Positions 36,005 through 43,841 of a DNA stretch of 64,000 nucleotides are shown piece by piece. The stretch is from contig JADLDY010000063.1 of NCBI GenBank assembly GCA_020846435.1, forward strand, positions 37,552 to 101,551, read 5' to 3'. This DNA is from Deltaproteobacteria bacterium. GTDB taxonomy: Bacteria; Desulfobacterota; GWC2-55-46. A program made the position numbers and the translations under genes. The notes below the pieces were generated by a model. The model did no database searches. It was given only the letters and a program-made list of their open reading frames with translations, and was not told where the DNA came from. Within the stretch, counting starts at the first letter, position 1; the number at the start of each line of letters is the position of its first letter.

Positions 36005-36586
36005 TTATTTAACCCGCCTGTCTATGGCCTCGTTGGCCAGTTTATCGGCGAGGCTGTTCTCTTCCCTGTATATGTGCGCTATCCTGTGGCGATGGAAACC
36101 CTTCAGGAGTAAAGACGCCTCGTTGTAAAGCGGCAGAAGGTCCGGGCTCCTGACCTTGTACTTTCCGGTCATCTGCTTTACCATGAGCTCTGAGTCAGCG
36201 AAGACCTCGACCTCTGACGCTCCCATTGCCTTTGCCTCGGAGAGGGCCATGACAAGGGCGCTGTATTCGGCCATGTTGTTCGTCATGACGCCGAGATACT
36301 TGCGCAGCTCCTTTACGACATTGCCCTTCCTGTCGAATATGGCGGCTCCTGCCCCGGAAAGGCCCGGGTTGCCGCGGCAAGCTCCGTCGACCCTTATCAC
36401 GTAAGCGCCGGAAGGAGCCGGAGCGAAAAGCTCCTCCTGGACATGTATCCCTGCGGCGAGCTTTTTAAAAATTGAACGCGCCTTCGCGGGGGAGACCCCG
36501 GAAGAGCGCATAGACGATTCAATATCCAATGTGCTTGAAAGCTCGAGCAGGAACTTTTTTACAAGCTTCCCGTCTTCGTGCGGCAT
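36005..36586 (-). CDS. RNase HI-like protein
   Basis: RNase H-fold nuclease expected to cleave RNA in RNA-DNA hybrids. From the ATG at 36586 it has 193 residues; upstream codons belong to the previous gene. Residues 1-50 form an extra helical segment (KLVKKFLLELSSTLDIESSM). The catalytic acids are readable: D in IRVDGACRGNPG, E in NNMAEYSALVMAL, D in VFADSELMVKQMTG and D in NSLADKLANEA. This is the 'reverse transcriptase-like' RNase HI group rather than E. coli RnhA. It starts 2 nt after the zinc-ribbon gene and is followed by rnpB. Confidence 0.9.
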   Translation of the reverse strand: MPHEDGKLVKKFLLELSSTLDIESSMRSSGVSPAKARSIFKKLAAGIHVQEELFAPAPSGAYVIRVDGACRGNPGLSGAGAAIFDRKGNVVKELRKYLGVMTNNMAEYSALVMALSEAKAMGASEVEVFADSELMVKQMTGKYKVRSPDLLPLYNEASLLLKGFHRHRIAHIYREENSLADKLANEAIDRRVK

Positions 36587-36588
36587 GT

Positions 36589-37320
36589 TCAGACAGCCTC
36601 TAACTGGCCGTTTTCCTCGACGTGAAGGAGCCTGTGGCAATGCGGGCAGGACTGAAGTTCCTCATCAGTCCCTCTCTTGAGCATGATGTAGACCTGCGGG
36701 GGAATGTGCGTGAAGCAGCCCTGGCATATCTCGTCCTTGACCAGCGCCAGGCCTACTCCGTTTCTCTTGGACCTTATGAGCTCGTACTTTCTCAATATCG
36801 CAGGGGCGACCGAAGACTTTATCTCGTCCTTTGACTTGAGCTTCGCCTCTATCGACTCTTTCCAGCCGGAGCGGGAAGCCTCAAGCTCGGCCGAGAGCCT
36901 CTTGAGCTCCTCTTCCCTTGTCTTCAGGGCTTCGAGTTTCGCGTTGATGAGGGCGTCTTTTTCGTCGCACTTTGCCTGGAGAGCGTTCTTTTCCTGCTCG
37001 CCGAGCTTTTTCGACTTGTTCGCGCCGTTTATTTCTTTGGTGAGGGCGTTGAGCTCACGGTCGTTCTTTACCGAGTTGAGCCTTTTTTCATCCTTGGAGG
37101 CCCGCTCCGTGCTCTCCGTTATCTTCTCGCCGAGCTCTTTTATCTGGGTTTTCAGGGCCTCGGAGTCGGCCTCGACAACTGCCAAGGCAACGGCTCCCGC
37201 CTTTATCTCCAGAGAGAGCTCCTGTATGGTATTGACGAGCCGTCTTTCCTCGTCCTCGACAGCCTTGATTTCGAGGTCAATCCTCTGAATGCGCTCAAGG
37301 GCTCGCAAGGTACTTATCAA
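36589..37320 (-). CDS. C4-type zinc-ribbon coiled-coil protein (CT398/DUF164-like)
   Basis: A 243-residue protein: a long coiled coil (about residues 5-180, many E, K and L) then a zinc ribbon with GVGLALVKDEICQGCFTHIPPQ and LQSCPHCHRLLH, two CxxC pairs. Members of this family occur widely next to RNase HI or Nif3-like genes; the function is not settled. I start it at TTG 37320 because GGAGG lies exactly 5 nt upstream. A longer frame to 37401 would run through the tRNA-Ile gene and cannot be right. It forms an operon with the RNase HI gene. Confidence 0.9.
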   Translation of the reverse strand: MISTLRALERIQRIDLEIKAVEDEERRLVNTIQELSLEIKAGAVALAVVEADSEALKTQIKELGEKITESTERASKDEKRLNSVKNDRELNALTKEINGANKSKKLGEQEKNALQAKCDEKDALINAKLEALKTREEELKRLSAELEASRSGWKESIEAKLKSKDEIKSSVAPAILRKYELIRSKRNGVGLALVKDEICQGCFTHIPPQVYIMLKRGTDEELQSCPHCHRLLHVEENGQLEAV

Positions 37321-37340
37321 AACGACCTCCGGGGATTCTT

Positions 37341-37416
37341 TGGTGGGCCCACCTGGGCTCGAACCAGGGACCGACCGGTTATGAGCCGGTGGCTCTTCCA
37401 ACTGAGCTATGGGCCC
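37341..37416 (-). tRNA. tRNA-Ile2 (anticodon CAT, lysidine-type), CCA encoded
   Basis: 76-nt cloverleaf: acceptor GGGCCCA/TGGGCCC, anticodon stem ACCGG/CCGGT around CTCATAA, T-arm CCTGGTTCGAGCCCAGG, and a genomically encoded ACCA. A CAT anticodon could mean Met or Ile2. C4 and C5 in the acceptor stem are features recognised by lysidine synthase TilS, so Ile2 (AUA decoding) is the better call. The other CAT tRNA in the window (63846-63920) lacks them. Confidence 0.85.
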
Positions 37417-37492
37417 GCAGGGGAAAAAACAAAACTGCGCTGATTACTTGCCGGTTTCTGGCAAAAGGACAATGCAGTGAAGCGATTCAGAC

Positions 37493-37522
37493 ATTTTATG
37501 AAATAAAACCTCATGATGTCAA
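37493..37522 (-). promoter_or_regulatory. Sigma-70-like promoter of the tRNA-Ile2 - RNase HI - rnpB unit
   Basis: TTGACA (37522-37517) is separated by 18 nt from TAAAAT (37498-37493), about 77 nt upstream of the tRNA 5' end. The match is strong. No other clear promoter lies between here and rnpB, apart from a weak TTAAAT at the rnhA stop. Confidence 0.65.
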
Positions 37523-37717
37523 GGCGTTTCTCGCTCAGGACTCAATTTGCAGGCCATTTTTGTCCAGGGCAAGCCCTTTTGGGAGCCCAAACGCCTTGTC
37601 GCAAGCGCCTTGACGCCCCCTTCCCAATTAAAAAAGCATTGAAAAGAATTAAATTTTTGATAGATTGGAGGACTGACGAAACGCGCTGTACGGTTGCCGA
37701 AAAATAACGATTTTGTT
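37523..37717. other. AT-rich intergenic stretch upstream of glyS
   Basis: No gene supported. In particular there is no trace of glyQ, which often precedes glyS. A short AT-rich run (TTAAATTTTTGATAGATT) near 37650 may hold the glyS promoter, but I cannot place -35 and -10 boxes with confidence. Confidence 0.4.
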
Positions 37718-37839
37718 CAGGCTGCCCAAAAAGCTCCATATGCGAGGCGTTGGGAGCGAGGAATGAGGCGTTCTCTGCATGTACGCCGCAATTACTCGCT
37801 TTGAAGCCAACAAAGCAGATGGAAGCTTGAAGCGGCCTG
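37718..37839. repeat. Palindromic intergenic element, copy J
   Basis: Complete 122-bp copy: CAGGCTGCCCAAAAAGCTCC at the left, a slightly damaged central hairpin (GGCGTTCTCTGCATGTACGCC) and GGAAGCTTGAAGCGGCCTG at the right. Unlike most copies it precedes a start codon: it ends 13 nt before glyS ATG and would lie in the glyS leader. Confidence 0.85.
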
Positions 37840-37852
37840 TTAAGGGGATTAG

Positions 37853-40039
37853 ATGTCTAAAGACCTTTTAGTAGAGATAGGCACTGAAGAGCTTCCGGCG
37901 AAGGTAGTACCAAGGGCGCTCATCGCGCTCGAAGGTTTCCTCAAGAAGAACCTCGAGGCAAAAAGGCTCTCCTTCGACTCGATAACGACTCTGGGAACTC
38001 CGAGAAGGCTAACGCTCATCGTAAAGGGGCTCTCTGAAAGGCAGCCTGACTCGAGGCTCGAGCTCAAGGGGCCGCAGAAGAAGGCCGCCTTTGACAGCGA
38101 AGGCAAGCCCACAGGCGCTCTTCTCGGCTTCATCCGCTCGCAGGGGTTGGAACTCGCCGACATAAAGCTCGTCTCGACCGACAAGGGCGAGTACGCGACA
38201 GCCGTAAAGGAGATAAAGGGCGAGGACACTGCATTGATACTGCCCGGAGTCCTCCTTGAGACGATCTCGCAGGAATACATGCCAAAGTCCATGAGGTGGG
38301 GCTCCTACGACATATCCTTCTCCCGCCCCATACACTGGATACTCTCCATCTACGGCAAAGAGCCGGTAGAGTTCTCGTACGGACACATCAAAAGCTCTGA
38401 TCTGACATACGGCCACAGGTTCCTCTCGGAGAAAAAAGACGGCCGTCCCGCGCCCATCAGGGTCTCTTCGGTGGAAGAGTACCTCAAGGGGTTAGAGGCC
38501 GCTTTCGTAATCCCTGACCCATGGGCGCGCAAGAAGGCTATCAAGGAGGGCGTAGAAAAGGCCGCGGCGGAAGCTGGCGGGGCCGTCCTTCCTGACGAGG
38601 GGCTCCTCGAAGAGATCGCCTATCTCGTCGAGTACCCGGTCGTCCTCAGGGGCTCTTTTGAAAAGGAGTTTTTGAGCCTCCCGAGGGACATAATCGTCAA
38701 CGCCATGAGGGAGCACCAGCGCTACTTCTCCATTGTCGGCAAGGACGGGCATCTGCTCCCGTTTTTCATAACGGTCGCCAACACGCGCCCAACTGATATC
38801 GACGTCGTGAGAAAAGGCAACGAAAGGGTCCTTCGCGCAAGGCTCAACGACGCGAAGTTCTACTTTGAGAGCGACATAAAAAAGCCTCTCGTCGACAGGG
38901 TCGCCTCACTCAAGGGGGTTGTCTTCCAGGCAAAGCTCGGCACCTCGTTCGAGAAGGTCGAGAGGTTCACTTCCCTCGCCCTTTTCTTAGGCGCCAAAAT
39001 CGGCTTTTCAAGGCCGCTTGAAAATGGGGAGAAGCCAGCTGACTTCGCCTCTGACGCGTTCAACCCGGCAAAATACGACCCGCGGAGCGTAGACCCGGGC
39101 CTTTACTCCAAGTACATACTCGGAAGGGCGGCCCTCCTTGCCAAGGCAGACCTCACCTCAGGGGTCGTAGGAGAATTCCCGAGCCTCCAGGGTGTCATGG
39201 GCTCTGTCTACGCCAACAGGAACGGAGAGACTCAGGATGTGAGCGTCGCCATATACGAGCATTACCTGCCTTCGTCCTCAGGAGGCGCGCTGCCAGCCTC
39301 CCTTACAGGCGCGCTCGTTTCCATCGCCGACAAGATGGACACCATAGCAGGATGCTTTTCCGTAGGGCTGATCCCGACAGGGGCGCAGGACCAGTATGCC
39401 CTCCGGAGGCAGGCCCTCGGCATCATCGCCATTATCCTCGACAAGGGTTTCAGGTTCGACATGGGAGAGCTTGCCGACGAGGCGCTTGGCCTCCTTTCAG
39501 CGAAGGCCACGAGAGACGCTCAGGAGATACGGGCCGACGTGCTCGAGTTCTTTAAAGAGCGCCTTAGAAACCAGCTCTTGACGCAGGGGCTCTCCCACGA
39601 CTCCATCGACGCGGTTCTTTCGGCGCCCTGGCACGACATGGTCGACACCGTCAAAAGGATAAAGGCCCTCGAAGAGTTCAAGGCCAACCCCGACTGCCAG
39701 CGGCTCGTTGTCGCCTTCAAGAGGGTCTCGAACATATTGAAAGGCATTGACCCGGGCGCAAACGGCCCGGACGCCTCCCTTTTTGCCGAAGGGGAGGAAA
39801 AGGCCCTTTTCGAGGCGAGCCGCACAATCGCCCCGAAGATGAAAGCGCTCAGGGAAAAAGGCGACTACAAGCTTGCCTTTGAAACCCTCGCCTCGATTAA
39901 AGACACCATCGACGCCTTCTTCGACAAGGTCATGGTCATGGCAGAGAACCCTGAAGTCCGCAATAACCGCCTCGCCCTGCTCAATTCAATAAGGGGCCTG
40001 TACTCGGGCGTTGCCGACCTCTCGCGCCTCACGGCATAA
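37853..40039 (+). CDS. glyS: Glycyl-tRNA synthetase beta subunit
   Basis: Beta chain of the alpha2-beta2 bacterial glycyl-tRNA synthetase; needed for tRNA-Gly binding and charging. It has 728 residues, slightly longer than the usual 690. Signatures: DLLVEIGTEELPAKVV at the start, MRWGSYDISFSRPIHWI, MREHQRYFSIVGKDGHLLPFF, the HD-like LARADL-type region LLAKADLTSGVVGEFPSLQGVMG, and a C-terminal DALR-type anticodon domain. AAGGGGATTAG precedes the ATG. No glyQ gene for the alpha subunit is adjacent, although the pair is commonly linked. Confidence 0.97.
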   Translation: MSKDLLVEIGTEELPAKVVPRALIALEGFLKKNLEAKRLSFDSITTLGTPRRLTLIVKGLSERQPDSRLELKGPQKKAAFDSEGKPTGALLGFIRSQGLELADIKLVSTDKGEYATAVKEIKGEDTALILPGVLLETISQEYMPKSMRWGSYDISFSRPIHWILSIYGKEPVEFSYGHIKSSDLTYGHRFLSEKKDGRPAPIRVSSVEEYLKGLEAAFVIPDPWARKKAIKEGVEKAAAEAGGAVLPDEGLLEEIAYLVEYPVVLRGSFEKEFLSLPRDIIVNAMREHQRYFSIVGKDGHLLPFFITVANTRPTDIDVVRKGNERVLRARLNDAKFYFESDIKKPLVDRVASLKGVVFQAKLGTSFEKVERFTSLALFLGAKIGFSRPLENGEKPADFASDAFNPAKYDPRSVDPGLYSKYILGRAALLAKADLTSGVVGEFPSLQGVMGSVYANRNGETQDVSVAIYEHYLPSSSGGALPASLTGALVSIADKMDTIAGCFSVGLIPTGAQDQYALRRQALGIIAIILDKGFRFDMGELADEALGLLSAKATRDAQEIRADVLEFFKERLRNQLLTQGLSHDSIDAVLSAPWHDMVDTVKRIKALEEFKANPDCQRLVVAFKRVSNILKGIDPGANGPDASLFAEGEEKALFEASRTIAPKMKALREKGDYKLAFETLASIKDTIDAFFDKVMVMAENPEVRNNRLALLNSIRGLYSGVADLSRLTA

Positions 40040-40081
40040 GACAATTCAGCGGCCCTGGCAACTGTCATTGTCCGGGCCGCG

Positions 40082-40111
40082 TTGGACAAAAGCCTTCTTC
40101 CGTGCTATATT
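40082..40111 (+). promoter_or_regulatory. Candidate promoter of the two haem-protein genes
   Basis: TTGGAC (40082-40087) and TATATT (40106-40111) are 18 nt apart, 41 nt before the ATG of the DUF3365 gene. The -10 is good and the -35 only partial. Confidence 0.45.
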
Positions 40112-40151
40112 GTTGCATAGTTTCTTAACTGATTAACTTAAGGAGGCAGAC

Positions 40152-40709
40152 ATGAGAACAAGGACGATGCTTACAGCCCTTATCGCTTCAATGGCGCTGG
40201 CCTTTCCAGCCGTTGCCGGACAGATAGCCAACACACCGGAAGAAAAAGCGGCTGCTGCCGCAGATGAAATAATTACCATGCGCTCCGACCTGGCCAGAGA
40301 GTTCATACAGCCCGGCGCTGTCATAGACGAAGAGACATTCAAAAAGGTCTGCGGAGCGGTAGGCAAGCGCGTCAAGGACATCACCGAAAAGACCGGCCTC
40401 AAGATACGCCACGCCGCAGTGAAGAACCGCAACACGAACAACGCCGCCAACGATGCGGAAACCGCCCTCATCAGAAAGTTCGAAGAGAACAAAAACCTGA
40501 CCGAGATATGGGAAAAGGTCGAGCTCGATGGGAAGGCCGCCAAACGCTTCACACGCCCCATATTTGTCGAAAACGCGTGCCTCGCGTGCCACGGGGTAAA
40601 AGACTCAAGGCCTGAGTTCATAAAAACGAAATACCCTGACGACAAGGCTTTTGAGTTTAAAGAAGGCGACCTGCGCGGCATAATATCAGTCACTGTGCCG
40701 ATAAATTAA
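40152..40709 (+). CDS. DUF3365 (Tll0287-like) periplasmic haem protein
   Basis: Secreted 185-residue protein with a signal peptide (residues 1-22, ending AVAG) and a Tll0287-like/DUF3365 fold, seen in haem-based sensors. A single c-type site CLACH is near residue 140 (FVENACLACHGVK), preceded by the family's TEIWEKVELDGKAAKRFTRP. It ends LRGIISVTVPIN, also characteristic. AGGAGG lies 7 nt upstream of the ATG. Here it is a stand-alone protein, not fused to a kinase. The gene 19 nt downstream encodes another mono-haem protein, so they may work together as a redox or ligand-sensing pair. Confidence 0.9.
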   Translation: MRTRTMLTALIASMALAFPAVAGQIANTPEEKAAAAADEIITMRSDLAREFIQPGAVIDEETFKKVCGAVGKRVKDITEKTGLKIRHAAVKNRNTNNAANDAETALIRKFEENKNLTEIWEKVELDGKAAKRFTRPIFVENACLACHGVKDSRPEFIKTKYPDDKAFEFKEGDLRGIISVTVPIN

Positions 40710-40728
40710 AACCATCAAGGAGCGAACA

Positions 40729-41202
40729 GTGAAAAGAACGTTTTTCTTTATGATAGCGGCAGGCTTGCTCACGGCGGGCGTGTCATTCGCGGCTGACAAC
40801 TCCGCCATGCAGGAGATGATGCAGAAGATGGGCGGACAGACGCCGGATGAAAGGGTCGAATTGAAACTGCCTGACGCCATGAAAGTCATGCAGAAGAAGA
40901 TGATGCGAGAGCACCTTGACACGATAGCCGAGATAACCGGCGCGATAGCCGCCGGAGACCTGCCGATGGCTTCCACAATCGCCAGGGAGAAGCTCGGCTG
41001 GAACCCTCAGGAAGAGCAGAGGTGCAACATGGTCGGCAAAGTCACCGGGGAGAAAGACTTTGTCACCTATGGCATGGCCGTGCACAAGACAGCCGACGAG
41101 CTCTCAACAGCGGCGGCCGCCGGAGACAGGGACAAGTCCCTTGCCCTCCTATCAACACTAATCAAGAACTGCAACGCTTGTCACGAGAAATTCAGGCACT
41201 AA
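40729..41202 (+). CDS. Mono-haem cytochrome with C-terminal CxxCH (cytochrome c'-like)
   Basis: A 157-residue periplasmic protein with a signal peptide (residues 1-21) and a helical body, ending in NCNACHEKFRH. A CxxCH at the extreme C-terminus of a four-helix protein is the class II (cytochrome c') arrangement, though similarity to cytochrome c' elsewhere is weak. An additional lone cysteine occurs in EEQRCNMVGKV. It follows the DUF3365 gene and is followed by a strong terminator. Confidence 0.8.
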   Translation: MKRTFFFMIAAGLLTAGVSFAADNSAMQEMMQKMGGQTPDERVELKLPDAMKVMQKKMMREHLDTIAEITGAIAAGDLPMASTIAREKLGWNPQEEQRCNMVGKVTGEKDFVTYGMAVHKTADELSTAAAAGDRDKSLALLSTLIKNCNACHEKFRH

Positions 41203-41240
41203 AGCAGTCATTGCGGGTGGAGCGAAGCAATCACTTAAAA

Positions 41241-41275
41241 GAAAGGGGGAGCAAAATGCTCCCCCTTTCTTATTT
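41241..41275 (+). terminator. Intrinsic terminator after the cytochrome operon
   Basis: Stem GAAAGGGGGAGC/GCTCCCCCTTTC with an AAAAT loop, followed by TTATTTT. It lies about 40 nt after the stop codon and ends the glyS-side transcript. Confidence 0.9.
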
Positions 41276-41300
41276 TGGTTTGGTCATGGCGAATTTTCGA

Positions 41301-41327
41301 TGTTGGGTTACGCTTCGCTAACCCAAC
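41301..41327. repeat. Palindrome of the GTTGGGTTAGC type
   Basis: Perfect arms GTTGGGTTACG/CGCTAACCCAAC around CTT. The same palindrome, less complete, is at 11706-11728. It is a widespread intergenic palindrome in bacteria and lies between convergent genes here. Confidence 0.65.
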
Positions 41328-41409
41328 CTACCCGGCTCCAACTCTCTGATACATAAATATTTAAAACTCCGGTATTGTTGCGACACTTATTTCAAAAAAC
41401 TGATCCTCT

Positions 41410-42171
41410 CTATCTCTTCCCCTTCAAAAACCTCATTGCCTCCTTGAGCGTCGGTATCCCTGTTCTTCCTCCGAGCTTCGTGCATTTCATGGCAGCGACA
41501 ATTGAAGCGAACTCGACCGTCTTTTTCATATCCCAGCCCTGCAAGACGCCGAAAGCGTATGCGCCGTGAAAGACATCCCCCGCGCCTGTCGTGTCAACGG
41601 CCTTCACTTGACAAGCCTTGTGCGTGAATATTCTGCCATCGTGCAGTGTAACGCTCCCTTTTCTTCCGAGCGTTACTGTAACGGCCTTTGCCCTGCCTCC
41701 TGCGAGCTTAACCAGAGCGTCCTTCAAGCTCATCTTCATGGCTGAGGCAAACCCTTCAGAGCAGACGACGTAATCACAGAGAGCGGCAAGAGAGAGCATG
41801 CCGGGCTTCAAAGAGCCAGCGTCAAGCAGTATCGGAATATTCATTTTTGACGCAATGGAAGCGGCCCTGACAGACGCTTCCATCATGAGGCCGTCAAGGA
41901 GGAGAATGCCGGCTCCCCTGAAAAACTCTTTTGTGTCGACGCCTTCTTCCCTCAGCCCTTTTCTTATCTCAACGCCTGCGAAATCATCAGAGACCCGCCC
42001 GATCATCGATGTCTTGACACCCAGGCGGCTCAAAGCGACGAGCGCCGTCGCAACAGGGCCGCCGCCCTGCACGATGAAGTCCAGGACCTCTTTCTTCGTG
42101 TCCTCAACAGGGAAGCCGTTGACAAGCGTTATGTAATCGAGCGAGCACTGGCCGAGCCCTGCCGCCTTCAT
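41410..42171 (-). CDS. PfkB-family sugar kinase lacking the lid region
   Basis: Ribokinase-type kinase of 253 residues from ATG 42171 (GGAGG seven nucleotides upstream). The N-terminal AAGLGQCSLDYITLVNGFP, the GGGPVATALVALSRLG motif and the C-terminal VDTTGAGDVFHGAYAF, with the catalytic Asp, are intact. About 40-45 residues usual for the family are absent: EEGVDTKEFFRG runs directly into AGILLLDGLMME, skipping the substrate-facing lid strands. A family member normally has about 300 residues. The frame is intact, so this could be a real short subgroup or an old in-frame deletion. The substrate cannot be predicted. Confidence 0.85.
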   Translation of the reverse strand: MKAAGLGQCSLDYITLVNGFPVEDTKKEVLDFIVQGGGPVATALVALSRLGVKTSMIGRVSDDFAGVEIRKGLREEGVDTKEFFRGAGILLLDGLMMEASVRAASIASKMNIPILLDAGSLKPGMLSLAALCDYVVCSEGFASAMKMSLKDALVKLAGGRAKAVTVTLGRKGSVTLHDGRIFTHKACQVKAVDTTGAGDVFHGAYAFGVLQGWDMKKTVEFASIVAAMKCTKLGGRTGIPTLKEAMRFLKGKR

Positions 42172-42367
42172 CTTACGCCTCCTTTGCGCATCCACTTGAG
42201 AGCCATCCGTGGAAGATAACACCGGGGGCGCTCTCTGTCAAACTCACTCGCTCAGAAGACGCTAAAGAAGTCAGGCCGGACAACCGATAAAAATATGTGC
42301 GGCTGCGCGCTTGAAGCGTTTATCAGCCTGCTTGCGTTCTCAAAAATACTCTGAAAAATTCAGATAA

Positions 42368-43774
42368 ATGATAAAAAAAATCTCTCTGGAAGAGCTCCGC
42401 TCAGGCATGTACGTCTGCGGCATGGAAAAGGCGGCTGGCAAGCCCGTCTTTTTCATGAACAATATCCTCCTCAAATCGCAAAGCGACATTGAGAAGATGG
42501 CTGGGAACGGGTATGCCTGCGTCTACATAACCGTGGAGGAGGCGCCGGGGCCGCCGGTTGCCCGTATAGAAGCTCCAGAAGCGGCTCCCGCGATTGAGCC
42601 AGCACCCGCTCCAGAGATGGAGCCTCAGACAGAGCCGATAGAATCTGCGGAGCCGGCAGAGCTGGAAGCTGTTTCAGAGCCGGCAATAGAGGAGCCTCCG
42701 GCGCAAGAGGCTTTTCAGGCCACCCCTGCATGGGAGGATATCCCTGAGGAGATCGTCGAGGCAACAGAGCTCGCCGAGATAGAAGAGCTCGAAGTGATCA
42801 ATGAGATCAAGGAGGTCGAGCCCGAAGAGGCCCCGCCCCTCGCTGAGACAAGCTTTGAGGAAGAGATAAAGGAAGCGCACAGGCTGCGCAATGACGCTGA
42901 GCTCCTCGTCAGGGAATTCCTTCAGAACGCGAGGCTCGGCAAGGATGTCGACACCGCCCGGGTAGGCGGCACGGTCGGCCGCATGGTCGACTCGGTCTTC
43001 AGGAACATGGACGCACTCACAAGCCTCGCCCGCCTCAAGAGCTTTGACGACTATACCTTCGCCCATTGCGTCAACGTATCCATACTCTCCATAACGCTCG
43101 GCCGCCAGATGGGGCTTGAAAGGAGCGCTCTGGAAGAGCTCGGCACCGGCGCGATCCTCCACGACATAGGCAAGATGCTCGTCCCTGAAAAAGTCCTGAA
43201 CAAGCCCGGAAAGCTCACGGACGAAGAGTACACAGTGATCAAGAGGCACACCGAGTACGGCGGAGAGGTGCTGACAGGCGCGAAGATAAAAGAGGGCTCG
43301 CGTCTCGTCGCCATGCAGCACCATGAGCGATACGACGGCAGCGGCTATTACAAGGGGCTCGCCAAGGACGACATACACATCTTCGCCCGCATCGCGGCTG
43401 TTGCGGACGTCTACGACGCCATGACGAGCAACAGGGTCTACCAGAAGGGGATGGTCCCTGAAGACGCCTTGAAGAAACTCTACCTCATGAGGGGCACGCA
43501 CTTCGAGCCGCAGATCGTGGAAAGGCTCATCAAGTGCATCGGAATATACCCCATCGGCACTTTTGTCGAGCTCAACACCGGAGAGCTCGCCATAGTGAAG
43601 ATGGTCAACCGCTCACACCCCATGCAGCCCATAATACAGCTCCTCTCGGACAGGGAAAAACGCCCCTGCAAGACCCCCCATGATGCCGACCTCAAGGACG
43701 AGATAGGCCGCTGGATAGTCGCGACCAGAAGGCCCGAAGAGTTCGCCCCTCTCCCCGAGACAATGGCTTCCTGA
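42368..43774 (+). CDS. HD-GYP phosphodiesterase-like protein with DUF3391 domain
   Basis: Likely c-di-GMP phosphodiesterase, 468 residues. Residues 1-55 are a DUF3391-like domain (ISLEELRSGMYVCGME). Residues 60-165 form a linker rich in Glu, Pro and Ala. The HD-GYP domain follows, with HCVNVSILS, LHDIGKMLVPEKVLNKPGKL, a conserved H in IKRHTEYGGEVL, then HHERYDGSGYYKGL and AVADVYDAMTSNRVYQKG. The name-giving GYP is changed to GYY; the HD metal site is intact. It is divergent from the PfkB gene. The ATG has no obvious ribosome-binding site. Confidence 0.92.
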   Translation: MIKKISLEELRSGMYVCGMEKAAGKPVFFMNNILLKSQSDIEKMAGNGYACVYITVEEAPGPPVARIEAPEAAPAIEPAPAPEMEPQTEPIESAEPAELEAVSEPAIEEPPAQEAFQATPAWEDIPEEIVEATELAEIEELEVINEIKEVEPEEAPPLAETSFEEEIKEAHRLRNDAELLVREFLQNARLGKDVDTARVGGTVGRMVDSVFRNMDALTSLARLKSFDDYTFAHCVNVSILSITLGRQMGLERSALEELGTGAILHDIGKMLVPEKVLNKPGKLTDEEYTVIKRHTEYGGEVLTGAKIKEGSRLVAMQHHERYDGSGYYKGLAKDDIHIFARIAAVADVYDAMTSNRVYQKGMVPEDALKKLYLMRGTHFEPQIVERLIKCIGIYPIGTFVELNTGELAIVKMVNRSHPMQPIIQLLSDREKRPCKTPHDADLKDEIGRWIVATRRPEEFAPLPETMAS

Positions 43775-43841
43775 GATAAATCATGTGACCGGAAAGCGGA
43801 ATTGTAGTAACATATTGGGGATAGGACATTTGGAGGTCCCC

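Noticed and set aside
37321..37401. N-terminal extension of the zinc-ribbon protein (27 residues)
   Set aside because: It reads straight through the tRNA-Ile2 gene; TTG 37320 has a perfect GGAGG five nucleotides upstream.
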